Positions 7,962 to 18,800 of a stretch of DNA of 52,275 bases are shown here, piece after piece (the first letter of the stretch is position 1; each line of letters begins with the position of its first letter). Both the position numbers and the translations under genes were made by a program. The notes under the pieces were generated by a model. It saw only the letters and a list, made by a program, of their open reading frames with translations, made no database searches and was not told the origin of the DNA. The stretch is from Microcoleus sp. bin48.metabat.b7b8b9.023 (GTDB lineage: Bacteria; Cyanobacteriota; Cyanobacteriia; Cyanobacteriales; Microcoleaceae), in the NCBI RefSeq assembly GCF_013299185.1, contig NZ_JAAFKG010000054.1, positions 1 through 52,275 of the forward strand. The letters run 5' to 3'.

Positions 7962-9224
7962 TTACCCCATCATCTCACCAAAAAAGTCGATCGTCTCTTT
8001 CAGCGCTTTGACAAACACATCAATCTCCTCAGAGGTATTGTAAAAATACACGCTCGCCCGCGCCGTAGATGAAACGTTCAAATAGCGGTGCAAAGCTTGC
8101 GTGCAGTGATGTCCGGAACGAATCGCGACCCCCTCCTGATCCAACATCGTAGACAAGTCTTGAGGGTGAATTTCTCCGGCGGTAAATGATGCTAGCGCTG
8201 CCCTACCTTCACCGTTGCTGTCTGGTTGCGGCCCGTAGATTTTGATCTCGGGAATTTGCCGCAACTGTTGGAAGAGATAACCTGTCAAGTCGGCTTCGCA
8301 AGCGTGAATCTGCTCCATGCCTATGTTATTAAGATAGTCGATCGCAGCACCAAGGGCGATCGCCTCACCGATTGCCGGAGTACCAGCTTCAAACTTGTGC
8401 GGCAAATCAGCATAGGTGGAATATTCGAGAAACACATCAGCAATCATCTCGCCGCCGCCGAAAAACGGAGGCATTTCTCTGAGCAAGTCCAGTTTACCGT
8501 ACAGAAAACCGATACCAGTCGGAGCGCACATTTTGTGACCGGAAGCAACCAGCCAATCGCAATCGATTGCTTGCACGTCTACTATCATGTGCGGTACGCT
8601 TTGGCAAGCATCAATTAAAACTTTGGCGCCGAAACTGTGGGCGATTTTGCAGATTTCTTTAACTGGATTGATGCAGCCTAAAGTATTGGAAACGTGAACC
8701 ACAGACACCAACTTAGTTTTGTGGGAAACCAGCGTTTTAAACTGTTCCAAATCAAACTCGTAAGTTTCGGTTAATTCAACAAACTTCAACACCGCACCGG
8801 TTTTTTGAGCAATCATTTGCCAGGGAACAAGATTGCTGTGGTGTTCCATCACCGACAGAATAATTTCATCTCCCGCTTGCAGATTGCTTAAACCCCAAGA
8901 ATAAGCAACTAAGTTAATTGCTTCCGTGGCGTTGCGAGTGTAAACAATTTCTTGCCGCGATGCTGCATTGATAAATGCTGCAACTTTATCTCTCGCACCT
9001 TCGTAAGCATCAGTCGCTTTGGCGCTGAGAGTGTGGGCGCCGCGGTGGACGTTGGCATTGTATTGTTCGTAGTAATCGCGCCAAGCGTTGAGTACAGCTA
9101 GGGGTTTTTGGGAAGTCGCTGCGTTGTCTAAATAAATTAGCGGTTTACCGTTGACTTTTTGGGTCAAAATTGGAAAGTCGGCGCGAACTTTTGAGGCTAG
9201 AGTTTTTTCTTGAATAAGTGTCAT
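7962..9224 (-). CDS. sufS: Cysteine desulfurase SufS
   Basis: A 420-residue class-V PLP aminotransferase-fold enzyme. It takes sulfur from L-cysteine as a persulfide and releases alanine, supplying the SUF iron-sulfur cluster pathway. The PLP lysine is K231 in [10 protein letters not shown]; the persulfide cysteine is C374 in [11 protein letters not shown], typical of group II (SufS/CsdA) enzymes. Length is normal for the family. ATG 9224 gives [13 protein letters not shown]. The other suf genes are not adjacent here; in cyanobacteria they usually lie in sufBCDS, so its neighbours may lie elsewhere or the gene may be a second copy. Confidence 0.93.
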   Translation of the reverse strand: MTLIQEKTLASKVRADFPILTQKVNGKPLIYLDNAATSQKPLAVLNAWRDYYEQYNANVHRGAHTLSAKATDAYEGARDKVAAFINAASRQEIVYTRNATEAINLVAYSWGLSNLQAGDEIILSVMEHHSNLVPWQMIAQKTGAVLKFVELTETYEFDLEQFKTLVSHKTKLVSVVHVSNTLGCINPVKEICKIAHSFGAKVLIDACQSVPHMIVDVQAIDCDWLVASGHKMCAPTGIGFLYGKLDLLREMPPFFGGGEMIADVFLEYSTYADLPHKFEAGTPAIGEAIALGAAIDYLNNIGMEQIHACEADLTGYLFQQLRQIPEIKIYGPQPDSNGEGRAALASFTAGEIHPQDLSTMLDQEGVAIRSGHHCTQALHRYLNVSSTARASVYFYNTSEEIDVFVKALKETIDFFGEMMG

Positions 9225-9296
9225 ATTTTCTGAGTTAACAATGAGAAGTTATTTGTTTGCAAGATTAGGGCGCAATTCCATTTTAAACGATTAAAT

Positions 9297-9366
9297 AGGT
9301 ATGTTGTTGGGCTTTAGCCCTCTTTATAGATACGTCCAAAGAGGGCTAAAGCCCAACAACGTACCT
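9297..9366. repeat. Palindromic repeat, GTACGTTGTTGGGCTT family, copy 2
   Basis: A near-perfect hairpin: GTATGTTGTTGGGCTTTAGC pairs with GCTAAAGCCCAACAACGTAC around a variable centre. It is the core of the GATGAGGTACGTTG repeat family without the outer TATAG ends. Confidence 0.8.
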
Positions 9367-9516
9367 TGATTAATTATAGCATTTGCGGCCCAGACGCGAA
9401 CCGACCTTTGAGCGATGCTTTTGGTAGTTTCCATTTTTTCCAGACAATAAAACCAACCTAGGGGTTGTCAGGTTAATTGATTGGACGCGGCTTTGATGAG
9501 GAAAGCAGTGCATTTA

Positions 9517-9545
9517 GCTTTTGGGATTTTGAAAATCCCAAAAGC
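9517..9545. repeat. Perfect 14-bp hairpin
   Basis: GCTTTTGGGATTTT and its exact complement AAAATCCCAAAAGC are separated by one G. There is no T-run after it on either strand, so it is listed as a hairpin and not as a terminator. It lies in the 470-bp spacer between lysS and sufS, together with two palindromic repeats. Confidence 0.6.
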
Positions 9546-9559
9546 CTTTCGAGTCTAAT

Positions 9560-9660
9560 TATAGCTTTTCTCTAAAAGATGAGGTATGACTGACAGCTTA
9601 TATAACCACTAAGAGGGCTGAAGCCCAACAACGTACCTTACCTATTTGAGAAGGGCTATA
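9560..9660. repeat. MITE-like repeat, GATGAGGTACGTTG family, copy 3
   Basis: The inverse orientation of copy 1. TATAG...AAAGATGAGGTATGACTG is at the left; AAGCCCAACAACGTACC and GAGAAGGGCTATA are at the right. It keeps the GACAGCTTATATAACCACT block. It lies just downstream of lysS. Confidence 0.8.
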
Positions 9661-9696
9661 ACCTTGATTAATCGAGACACTACCTACAGGATTTTA

Positions 9697-11250
9697 CTAA
9701 TCTTTCACCGGCCGCATTGTCGGGAACATTACGGCATCTCGGATGCTTTGAGTGTTAGTTAAAAGCATGACCAATCTGTCTACGCCGATGCCCATTCCCG
9801 CGCAATTCGGCATTCCCAAAGATAGCGCTTGGATGAAGTCTTCATCCATGGGATGCGCTTCGTCGTCGCCTGCATTTTTCTGCGCTAGCTGTTCTTCAAA
9901 GCGCTTTCTTTGCTCCTTCGGATCGTTTAATTCCGAGAAGCCATTCGAGTATTCTGTGCCATTAATAAACAGCTCAAAACGTTCGACAAATCCCGGTTTG
10001 CTGCGGTGTCCTTTGGCTAAGGGACTGACTTCGACGGGATAGTCGATGATGAATGTCGGTTGAATTAGTTTGGGAACAACTAATTTGTCAAAAACTGCGT
10101 ACAAGACGTAGCCTAAACTTTGTTGTTCTAACTTGGACAGATGTAATTCTAGCTTGCTGGCATTTGCGATCGCACTTTCGAGATCCAAACTGTCAAAATC
10201 CAGCCCAAACTCGTCTCTGACAGCTTCCACCATCGTTTTCACTTGCCAGTGTTTGCCGCTAAAACCGGGATATTTGTCGCTGTAGTCGAATTTGCGCTCT
10301 AAACTGATGCTTTCTCCCTGATTTTCAATTTCCAAGACATCCCCGAAAACAGCCGCCGCCGCAAAACACATCACATCTTCGACAACTGTTAAAATGTCGA
10401 ACACATCTGCATAAGCTTGGTAAACTTCTAAGGAGGTAAACTCGGGATTGTGAGTGCTATCAATACCCTCATTTCTAAAGGCTTTCCCGAGTTCAAATAC
10501 TCGCTCAAAACCGCCGCAAATAGCTCTTTTTAAGAACAGTTCCGGTGCCACTCGCAAATATAAATCCACTTCCAAAGCATTGTGGTGCGTCATGAACGGC
10601 TTAGCAGCAGCACCGCCGTAAATAGCTTGCAGTGTCGGTGTTTCTATTTCGTAAAAATTGGCTTTCCAGAGATAGGAACGGATGCTTTGAACGATGCGGC
10701 TGCGCTGCATGAAACGGTTGAGCGCATCTTGGTTGCTAGCCAAATCCATTTCGCGGTGGCGGCGGCAAACTTCGGGGTCGTTAATGCCGTAATAAGAGTC
10801 GGGAAATTGAATGGTAGCTTTTGATAACAGCGTGAATTCCCGCACTAAAATAGAAAGTTCTCCCCGGGGCGTGCGGCAGGCGATGCCTTGGACACCGACA
10901 AAATCGCCGATATCAAGCAATTTTTTAATTTGTTCAAAGCTCAAACCGACTTCACCGGTGACGATTGCTTTCTCGATTTTGAGTTGAATTTTGTCTGTGG
11001 CGTCTTTTAAATCGATGAAACCAATTTTGCCGCTGTCTCGCTTGGAAATAATCCGGCCTGCTAATCGCAGGGAAATTTCTTCGGGATCGCTTTCTCCATT
11101 GGCGAGTTCTTTTCCCGGCTGACTAAATATTTCGCGAACTTGTTGGGCTGTGTGCGATCGCGCGTAGGATTGGCTAGGATACGGTTCTATGCCTTGCGAT
11201 CGCAGTTCGTCTACTTTTTGACTGCGGACTTCGGCTTCACTCAGAGTCAT
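9697..11250 (-). CDS. lysS: Lysyl-tRNA synthetase, class II
   Basis: A 517-residue enzyme that charges tRNA-Lys with lysine. An N-terminal OB-fold anticodon-binding domain (about 55-160, LRLAGRIISKRDSGKIGFID) precedes the class II core. Motif 2 is FERVFELGKAFRNEGIDSTH with the downstream NPEFTSLEVYQAYAD; motif 3 is GMGIGVDRLVMLL near the C terminus. Length and order match bacterial LysS. ATG 11250. It is monocistronic by spacing. Confidence 0.96.
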   Translation of the reverse strand: MTLSEAEVRSQKVDELRSQGIEPYPSQSYARSHTAQQVREIFSQPGKELANGESDPEEISLRLAGRIISKRDSGKIGFIDLKDATDKIQLKIEKAIVTGEVGLSFEQIKKLLDIGDFVGVQGIACRTPRGELSILVREFTLLSKATIQFPDSYYGINDPEVCRRHREMDLASNQDALNRFMQRSRIVQSIRSYLWKANFYEIETPTLQAIYGGAAAKPFMTHHNALEVDLYLRVAPELFLKRAICGGFERVFELGKAFRNEGIDSTHNPEFTSLEVYQAYADVFDILTVVEDVMCFAAAAVFGDVLEIENQGESISLERKFDYSDKYPGFSGKHWQVKTMVEAVRDEFGLDFDSLDLESAIANASKLELHLSKLEQQSLGYVLYAVFDKLVVPKLIQPTFIIDYPVEVSPLAKGHRSKPGFVERFELFINGTEYSNGFSELNDPKEQRKRFEEQLAQKNAGDDEAHPMDEDFIQALSLGMPNCAGMGIGVDRLVMLLTNTQSIRDAVMFPTMRPVKD

Positions 11251-11598
11251 TACTTATTGCCTGGTTAAAATTACCAATATCTTACATCTTGCACTATTCT
11301 CGTGCTGGTGCTCCGGGCGGGCTCGCCTGCCAACCCCACCAGAAAATTCACTTCTTAAGGGACAAGCATCTTGCCTGTTCCTGACCAAGCTGCAAAATGT
11401 GAGAAACACTAGACTTTATCATAACCGCGCAACAGGGATGAATTTTTCAAACAACTTAAGATACACTTGCGATCGTCAGGCGTGCCTTAACTGTTGACTA
11501 ACATCTGCGATCGCAACCGCCACATCCGGCGCAGACTTAAATAATGTCACAAATAAAAACTCAACTCCTTACAGATAAACGGTTTGATTCCCACACAT

Positions 11599-11668
11599 AA
11601 CTGCCAACTGCCAACTGTCAACTGTCAACTGTCAACTGTCAACTGCCAACTGCCAACTGTCAACTGCC
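11599..11668 (+). repeat. STRR heptanucleotide array, ten units
   Basis: Ten 7-bp units of AACTGCC or AACTGTC, in the order CC, CC, TC, TC, TC, TC, CC, CC, TC, CC. It lies in the 600-bp spacer between the divergent lysS and tkt genes; no other gene is visible in that spacer. This is a typical cyanobacterial short tandemly repeated repetitive sequence. Confidence 0.95.
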
Positions 11669-11852
11669 AAAGCGGGCGAAACCTTAAAAAATTAAGTTGT
11701 CTGTCGATCGCAAGTGGTGAGATGATATGTAGTGCAGCCTCACGGCAGTTCCACAGAAACTGAACAGCAGGGACGCGGGCGATCGAACTCGACTCATCGC
11801 ACCTCTGCCACAAGCGACCACACACACTCTCTTACATATAAAAACCAGAATT

Positions 11853-13868
11853 ATGGCTGTTGCAACTCAATCACTCGAAGAACTCTGCATCAACTCTATC
11901 CGCTTTCTCGCCATCGATGCGGTAGAAAAAGCAAAATCAGGACACCCCGGACTGCCGATGGGCGCTGCTCCTATGGCCTTCGTGCTGTGGGATCGGTTTA
12001 TGCGGTTCAACCCCAAAAACCCCAAGTGGTTCAATCGCGATCGCTTCGTCCTCTCGGCCGGCCACGGCTGTATGCTACAGTACGCCCTCATGCACTTGAC
12101 CGGCTACGATAGCGTCAGCCTCGACGACATCAAGCAATTCCGTCAGTGGGAATCCAAAACCCCCGGACACCCAGAAAACTTTGTCACCGAAGGCGTAGAA
12201 GTTACTACAGGCCCTCTGGGACAAGGCATTGCTAACGCCGTCGGTTTGGCAATGGCAGAAGCTCACCTCGCTGCTAAGTTTAACAAGCCCGGTAACACCA
12301 TTGTTGACCACTACACCTACGTCATCATGGGTGATGGCTGCCACATGGAAGGCATTTCCGGCGAAGCTTGTTCCTTGGCTGGACACCTCGGACTCGGCAA
12401 ATTAATTGCCTTGTACGATGACAATCACATTTCCATTGAAGGCGACACCGCCTTGGCTTTTACTGAAGATGTCGGCAAGCGTTTTGAAGCTTACAACTGG
12501 CACGTTATTACAGTAGACAATACTGCTCTAGACAATGATACTAATTTAGAAGCAGTTCACAAAGCTATTGAAGAAGCCAAAAAAGTCACGGACAAACCGT
12601 CCATGATTAAAGTTCGCACAATCATTGGTTACGGTTCTCCCAACAAGCGCAATTCTTACAGTTCTCACGGTGCTGCTTTGGGTACCGATGAAGTGAAAGC
12701 AACTCGCGATTTCTTGAAATGGGAATACGCACCATTTGAAATTCCTGCTGATGCTTTGTCACACTTCCGCAAAGCAGTAGAACGTGGAGCTTCTGCTGAG
12801 CAAGAATGGAATGAAGCTTTTGCAGCTTATAAAGCAGCATATCCTGCTGAAGCAGCGGAATATGAGCGCACCGTTGCTGGCCAACTTCCCGAAGGTTGGG
12901 ATAAAGTTCTCCCGACTTACAAGCCGGAAGATAAGGCAGATTCCAGCCGGAATCATTCTGGAAAATGTTTGAATGCTTTGGCTGCTGTCCTACCTGAATT
13001 GATCGGTGGTTCCGCTGACTTGGCATCTTCTAACATGACTTTGCTCAAGGGTGAAAAAGATTTCCAAAAAGGTCAATACGAAGGACGGAACCTGCGCTTT
13101 GGTGTGCGGGAACACGCCATGGGCGCGATCGCCAATGGTATGCTCCTCCACGGTGGTTTGATTCCTTACTGCGCCACATTCTTGGTATTTGCCGACTATA
13201 TGCGCGGCGCAATTCGCCTCTCCGCACTCTCGGAAGCCGGAGTCATCTATGTCATGACTCACGACTCCGTAGCCTTGGGCGAAGACGGCCCCACTCACCA
13301 ACCAGTCGAAACCATCGCTTCCCTGCGCGCCATCCCCAATTTATTGGTGATGCGCCCTGCGGATGGAAACGAAACATCCGGTGCTTACAAAGTGGCAGTT
13401 GAAAGCCCCAAACGCCCCACTTTGATGGCTTTGTCTCGTCAAAACTTGCCCAATTTGGCCGGAAGCTCCATCGAAGGAACAGCCAAAGGCGCTTACATTT
13501 TGTCCGACGACGGTGGCACTCCCGACATCATTTTGATCGGCACCGGTGGCGAAACATACCTCTGCGTTGATGCCGCTGAAAAATTGCGCGCCGCAGGTAA
13601 TAAAGTCCGCGTCGTTTCGATGCCTTGCTGGGAATTGTTCGACTTGCAAGATGCCACTTACCGCGAATCTGTACTACCAAAAGCTGTTACCAAACGGTTA
13701 GCAGTTGAAGCAGCTTCTAGCTTCGGCTGGGGACGTTATTTGGGTTCCGAAGGCGACAGCATCAGCATCGATACTTTCGGCGCTTCTGCACCAGGCCCCG
13801 TTGCTCTAGAAAAGTTTGGCTACACCGTTGATAATGTCGTAGCTAAGGCTAAGGCGCTGTTAGGCTAA
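11853..13868 (+). CDS. tkt: Transketolase
   Basis: A 671-residue thiamine-diphosphate enzyme of the Calvin cycle and the non-oxidative pentose phosphate pathway, moving two-carbon units between sugar phosphates. The N-terminal half has the TPP-binding segment [20 protein letters not shown] around residues 155-174. The central Pyr domain has [15 protein letters not shown] and the substrate-site segment [12 protein letters not shown]. Length is standard. ATG 11853 gives [12 protein letters not shown]. It is monocistronic. Its stop codon lies inside the first unit of a 13-bp tandem repeat, and a strong hairpin terminator follows. Confidence 0.96.
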   Translation: MAVATQSLEELCINSIRFLAIDAVEKAKSGHPGLPMGAAPMAFVLWDRFMRFNPKNPKWFNRDRFVLSAGHGCMLQYALMHLTGYDSVSLDDIKQFRQWESKTPGHPENFVTEGVEVTTGPLGQGIANAVGLAMAEAHLAAKFNKPGNTIVDHYTYVIMGDGCHMEGISGEACSLAGHLGLGKLIALYDDNHISIEGDTALAFTEDVGKRFEAYNWHVITVDNTALDNDTNLEAVHKAIEEAKKVTDKPSMIKVRTIIGYGSPNKRNSYSSHGAALGTDEVKATRDFLKWEYAPFEIPADALSHFRKAVERGASAEQEWNEAFAAYKAAYPAEAAEYERTVAGQLPEGWDKVLPTYKPEDKADSSRNHSGKCLNALAAVLPELIGGSADLASSNMTLLKGEKDFQKGQYEGRNLRFGVREHAMGAIANGMLLHGGLIPYCATFLVFADYMRGAIRLSALSEAGVIYVMTHDSVALGEDGPTHQPVETIASLRAIPNLLVMRPADGNETSGAYKVAVESPKRPTLMALSRQNLPNLAGSSIEGTAKGAYILSDDGGTPDIILIGTGGETYLCVDAAEKLRAAGNKVRVVSMPCWELFDLQDATYRESVLPKAVTKRLAVEAASSFGWGRYLGSEGDSISIDTFGASAPGPVALEKFGYTVDNVVAKAKALLG

Positions 13869-13959
13869 GCTGTTAGGCTAAGCTGTTAGGCTAAGCTGTT
13901 AGGCTAAGCTGTTGGGCTAAGCTGTTAGGCTAAGCTGTTAGGCTAAGCTGTTAGGCTAA
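13856..13959 (+). repeat. Eight-copy 13-bp tandem repeat spanning the tkt stop codon
   Basis: Eight units of GCTGTTAGGCTAA begin at 13856; the fifth (13908) has one change, giving GCTGTTGGGCTAA. The TAA of unit 1 is the tkt stop codon. Units are not a multiple of three, so each copy shifts frame, but the array lies after the stop and leaves the protein unchanged. Confidence 0.97.
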
Positions 13960-13985
13960 TAAATAGCAGCAGCATAATTTTGGGT

Positions 13986-14016
13986 GGGGCGGGCTTCTGG
14001 CTCGCCCCTTTTTTTA
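13986..14016 (+). terminator. Rho-independent terminator of tkt
   Basis: A 9-bp stem (GGGGCGGGC with GCTCGCCCC, one G-T pair) and a 5-nt loop are followed at once by seven T residues (14009-14015). It lies about 120 bp after the tkt stop, just past the 13-bp array. The 14017-14336 spacer holds nothing else recognisable apart from a short C-rich inverted-repeat arm at about 14305-14335. Confidence 0.8.
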
Positions 14017-14336
14017 TTAGGTAAAGAAAGTTCGGCAACGAGCAATGTACGGGATGTAACGGATTGATAGAATAAGGCTTGAGTTATCGTCGCGAGAGAA
14101 GAAAGAAGAAGGAGAAGATAAAACTTCAACCCGCTCCCGGCGCGTGAGTGTTTGTTTGGCGTGCGAATTCCATTCACCCAGTCTTCTGTATATTTCAGAA
14201 ATTTGAGATAAGTTATAAGTGATTGGGTTAAATTTCCATTCCCCATTACCCATTAGTGTCAACTTAACGTTAAATATACTGCCGATCTACTATTTGACCA
14301 TTAGGCCTAGATCCCCCCTAACCCCCCCTTAAGAAG

Positions 14337-15437
14337 CTATGCTTTATAAACATCTTTCTTAACAATAAAGTTGACAAAAATCAACATCTGTGCTGTTAAA
14401 CGAACGGGCGATCGCCCAGGAATGAGGTTAAAATGATCAATCAATGGGTAAGACAAGAATTAGAAAAAACTGAATTGGGAGACGCAAGAAGGACAAATAG
14501 ATTCATGAAAATTGTTTCTAATTTGAGCAATAAGCCAGAATCTAGCGTCCCAGAAGCTAGTGGAACGTGGGCAGAAACTAAGACTACTTACGATTTCTGG
14601 GATTCACCATATATCAAACCAGCTCAGCTTAGGAAAGGACACATAGATGCGACGCTTTCAAGAATTAAAAATTATCAAATTATCTTAGCAATACAGGATA
14701 CAACGGAATTAAATTATACTACGCATGAAGCAGTCAAAGGAGTCGGATATCTTGATAATAAATATGCTCATGGATTGAAAGTACATTCAAAGGAGGCAGC
14801 AACAACAGAGGGGCTACCATTAGGCATTATCGACCAAATTGTAGCGTGGCGTTTACTTTATATTACTTATCTAGCTCGTAGCGAGACTAATGTCAGTTGT
14901 GAAATTATGTTATTACCTCCGGAATGGCAGGCTCTTTATGCCAAAAATCATCACAAAAGTTATCCTCATTCTTACCCGCCAACTTTAGGAGAAGCGGTTG
15001 GTTGGATTGCTAAATTGGGAGGTTTTTTGGGAAGAAAACATGATGGTTTTCCGGGAGTTAAGACCTTGTGGCGTGGATTGAGAAGATTGGATGATATTAT
15101 GATGGGTTGGCTGCTATTTAATCAACTTAAAACAACTTGAATTGGTATTTTGCCAGGGTGAAAATAGCTGTGATGACAAATTGTGTTGATGACGTAAGTG
15201 ATAATTTTGGCAAACCGCCACCAATGGCAGAAAAACCTTAGATTGCTATTTGTCCAAAATGCGATCTCGGGGTTTTTCCCGAGAGCACTTGAGCGAACTT
15301 ATTGAAAGAGGGAGACATCAATGAACATTCTTTGCACCAGAATTCGTATTCGATCAGAATTTATCTCCCCAATAGCTCTTACACCAGTAGTTACTTTTGT
15401 CAACTTTCTTGTTAAGAAAGATGTTTATAAAGCATAG
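14337..15437 (+). mobile_element. Decayed IS4-type (Tn5-like) element with 42-bp inverted repeats
   Basis: Inverted repeats at 14337-14378 and 15396-15437 agree at 41 of 42 positions; the outer sequence begins CTATGCTTTATAAACATC. Between them lies an internally deleted Tn5-like transposase gene. No matching target-site duplication is seen next to these repeats, so they may not be the true ends. The right arm and the roughly 130 bp after it recur at 19881-20033. Confidence 0.7.
14433..15140 (+). pseudogene. Internally deleted IS4/Tn5-like transposase
   Basis: A 235-residue open frame against about 450-480 residues for complete relatives. Residues 1-135 match the N-terminal Tn5-type DNA-binding domain (LGDARRTNRF, PEASGTWAETKTTYDFWD) and the first catalytic Asp region (AIQDTTELNY). 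The sequence then jumps from GLPLGIIDQ straight to the C-terminal dimerisation part (IVAWRLLYITYLAR, then AKLGGFLGRKHDG and LWRGLRRLDDI). The RNase H-like core with the second Asp and the Glu is missing, so it should be inactive. The deletion keeps the frame. Confidence 0.85.
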
Positions 15438-15571
15438 GACTGTCAGGGGGATAAGAGTCTTCTCTTTCGTCAACCCCTCTACTCCCCCATCCTCGGGGGA
15501 TGCGAGGGGGTTCAGGCCTCAACGGTAAACGATAGATACAAAAGTTTTTAGGCGATTGTTGACACCTAATT
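15438..15571. repeat. Extended repeat next to the IS4-like right arm
   Basis: This stretch (TCTTCTCTTTCG..., a G-rich CTCGGGGGATGCGAGGGGG hairpin, then a run ending GATTGTTGACAC) is similar in order and wording to 19913-20033. It suggests the repeat unit is longer than the 42-bp inverted repeat. Together with the STRR-linked repeat it fills most of the 15141-15866 spacer; no gene is seen there. Confidence 0.6.
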
Positions 15572-15597
15572 ATGCAGCGGGCGTCCGAAACGCCGTT

Positions 15598-15737
15598 CAA
15601 CAGTTGACAGTTGACAGTTGACAGTTGACAGAAGGAGAGCGACCTCTACGCTTCAGTCAGAGGATTGGAGTAATGAATAGTCTGATTTTAATTTCTCCCT
15701 CAAAGGCGGGCGGGCTTTCAACCAATTCTTTCTGGTA
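15598..15737 (+). repeat. STRR-linked structured repeat, copy 2
   Basis: Heptamers (TTGACAG)n at 15603-15631 are followed by GAGAGCGACCTCTACG, the block GAGGATTGGAGTAATGAATA and an AACCAATTCTTTCTGGTAA end. The central hairpin differs from the other copies. It ends about 130 bp before the phytochrome start. Confidence 0.9.
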
Positions 15738-15866
15738 AGCTTTCGCCAAAACTTGGAATTAATTATTAAATTCTAGGATTCGGACGCGGTGGCGTCGAGG
15801 GATGTTTGCCCGGTCATTTCAGAACACAGGCTAATTTAGATAAATGTTCACAATCAAAAGAAAGTA

Positions 15867-18800
15867 ATGGTATTAACGTCAGAGACAGGCGATCGCGATG
15901 ACAGCGACTGCGAATTAATTTACGCTCCGGCTTCGATTCAACCTCACGGCATCCTGTTGGTGGTGGAATCTACTGTTTTGAAGATTTTGCAAGTTAGCAA
16001 TAATACTTTTAAGGCGATCGGCATTTACCCGCAAGAACTTTTGGGCAAGTTTTTACATGGATTTGTCGAGACTGAGGAAATTAAGGCGATTCAAAAAGCT
16101 TTATGTGAAAACAGCAATCAAACTAACGATATCAGCTTATCATTCAAAATTCAAAACCGCAAGTCTTTTTTTCATGGGACGCTGTATCAATTAAGTTCGG
16201 TATTAATTTTTGAACTAGAGCAGGTTGTTTCCCCAAAAGCGAGCAATTATTTCAATTCTTATCATTTAGTCCAAAAGCCGATCGACAAAATCCACAACAC
16301 GCCAAACCTGCAATTGCTGTGTCAGACAGTGGTAGAAGAGGTGCGGAGGATGATTGGGTTCGATCGGGCGATCGTCTATCAATTTGATGCCACAGGTGCG
16401 GGAAAAGTCGTCGCCGAAGATAAAGCAGAAAATTTGGCTTCTTTATTGGGAATGCACTATCCGGCTGCCGATATTCCCCCGCAGGCTAGAAAGCAGTTCA
16501 CCATGAATTTAATTCGGTTTATTCCCGATCTTCACTATCAGGCTGTAGAACTAATTCCTGAGTGCAATCCGCTGACGGGGCGCCCCCTGGATCTGGCATT
16601 TTCTTTGTTGAGAACAGTTTCGCCTTGCCACGTTCAATATCTCAAGAATATGAACATTGGCGCTAGCATGACCGTGACATTAATCAAAGATCGAAAACTC
16701 TGGGGATTGATCGCCTGTCACCACCGAACACCAAAGTATATCAACTACGAAACCAGAACGGCTTGCGAACTGGTAGCAAAGTTTGTGAATCTAGAACTCA
16801 GCTACAAACAAGATAGCGAAGACTGGGACTATGCAATTAATTTAAAAGAAATTTGCCATAAATTTCTCAGGGAAATTTCTCAAGAAAACTCCTTTGTAGA
16901 AGGTTTACTTAAATCCCCAGATGAATTGCTGGCCTTAGTGGGCGCTACCGGTGGGGTTGTGTGTGCCAAGGAAAATTTGATCGCAATCGGAAAAACCCCG
17001 AAACTGGGAGAAATCGAAAACTTAATTGATTGGATAAAAACCAAAATAAATAAAAATGATGTTTTTTATACAGATTGTCTATCAAAACTGTATCCGCCTG
17101 CCGAAAAATTGAAAGAAGTCGCTGGCGGTTTGCTGGTGCTTGCCATGTCTGAGATTGAAAATTATTACATTTTGTGGTTCCGTCCCGAAGCAATTCAAAC
17201 TGTCAACTGGGCAGGCAAACCAGATTGGCCAATTGAATTTAAACCAGATGGCACCCCATTGATGTCTCCTCGCACTTCCTTTGAGTTGTGGCAAGAAACT
17301 GTGAGGTCAAAATCTTTGCCTTGGCAGCCTTGCGAAATCGAAATTGCCCGAGAACTGCGAGTTGCTATTGCTAGCATTGAGTTGCGGAAAATCAACCAGC
17401 AGCTCAACTTAGCTTTGTCGGCTACCAAAATCGGATTTTGGGACTGGGACATACAGAAAAATCGCATGGTTTGGTCGAGGGAACATGAAGAGTTGTTTGG
17501 ATTGGCGCCTGGAACTTTTGGCGGAACAGATCAAAGTTTTGCAGCTTGCATTCACCCGGAAGATTTAAAAGCTTTGGAGAATGCTAGGAATCAGGCCCTC
17601 GCGGAGCGATCGGATTTTTGTCACGAACACCGCGTGATTTGGCCCGACGGCAGCATTCACTGGATGGAGGGGAAAGGTAAGTTTTTTTATAGCGAAACGG
17701 GCGAAGCTGTGCGGATGGTGGGCACAGTTACAGAAATTAGCGATCGCAAAGCTAAAGAATTACAGTTGCGTTTGTTGGAATCAGTCATCACCACGACTAA
17801 CGACGCGGTGTTAATTACCGAAGCTGAACCGATTGACGAACCGGGCCCGCGAATTCTGTATGTCAACCCAGCTTTCACGCGGATGACTGGCTATACGCTA
17901 GAAGAAGTTGTGGGCAAAACGCCGCGCATCTTGCAAGGAGCAAAAACAAATAGGGCAAGTCTCGATCGCATTCGGAGAGCTTTGAAAACCTGGCAGCCGG
18001 TGCGGGTTGACTTGATCAATTACCGCAAGGACGGGACGCAATTTTGGGTAGAATTGAGCATTGTGCCGATCGCAGATGAAACTGGTTGGTTTACCCATTG
18101 GGTGGCAGTGCAGCGCGACATTAGCGATCGCAAACAAGCTGAAGCCGCCCTCCAACAGCTCAACGAACTCTTAGAAATGCGAGTTTTGCAGCGCACCAGA
18201 GAACTAGAAATTTCTCAAACAGAACTGCGGGAAAGCGAAGCTTTATTTCGTTCTCTGAGCGAGAGTTCTCCTGTCGGCATCTTCAAAATAGATGCTGAGG
18301 GGAAATGTACCTATACAAATCCGCGCTGTCAAGCAATTGCTGGCTTCACAGCCGCAGAAGCTTTAGGAGACGGCTGGATGCGGTTTGTTCACCCCGAAGA
18401 TATCAAACTAATTCAGTCTAAGTGGTCGGAATTGCGATCGCCAGATGAAGAATTTTCCTGCGAATTCCGCCACATCCAGCCAGACGGAACCATCCGGTTT
18501 GGTCGGGTAAAAACAGCTCCGATTTTTGCCGACCGATGTCAACTAATAGGTCACGTCGGCACAGTCACAGATATCACAGAAAGTCTGGCAATTGAAAAAA
18601 TGAAAAATGAGTTTATTTCCATTGTCAGCCACGAACTGCGAACGCCGCTGACCTCAATTCGCGGTTCTTTAGGTTTGCTGGCGGCTGGGGTGCTCAAAGA
18701 TCGACCGGAAACTGCCAAACAGATGTTAGAAATTGCGTCAAGCGATACCGAACGGTTAGTGCGTTTGGTCAACGATATTCTCGATTTAGAGCGACTCGAT

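Noticed and set aside
11599..11668. Possible iteron-type origin or regulator binding array upstream of tkt
   Set aside because: The same heptamers occur in many unrelated spacers in the window, so they fit STRR repeats better; no dnaA or replication gene is near.
13956..14246. Open frames antisense downstream of tkt
   Set aside because: They overlap the terminator and 13-bp array, start inside spacer sequence and show no family resemblance.
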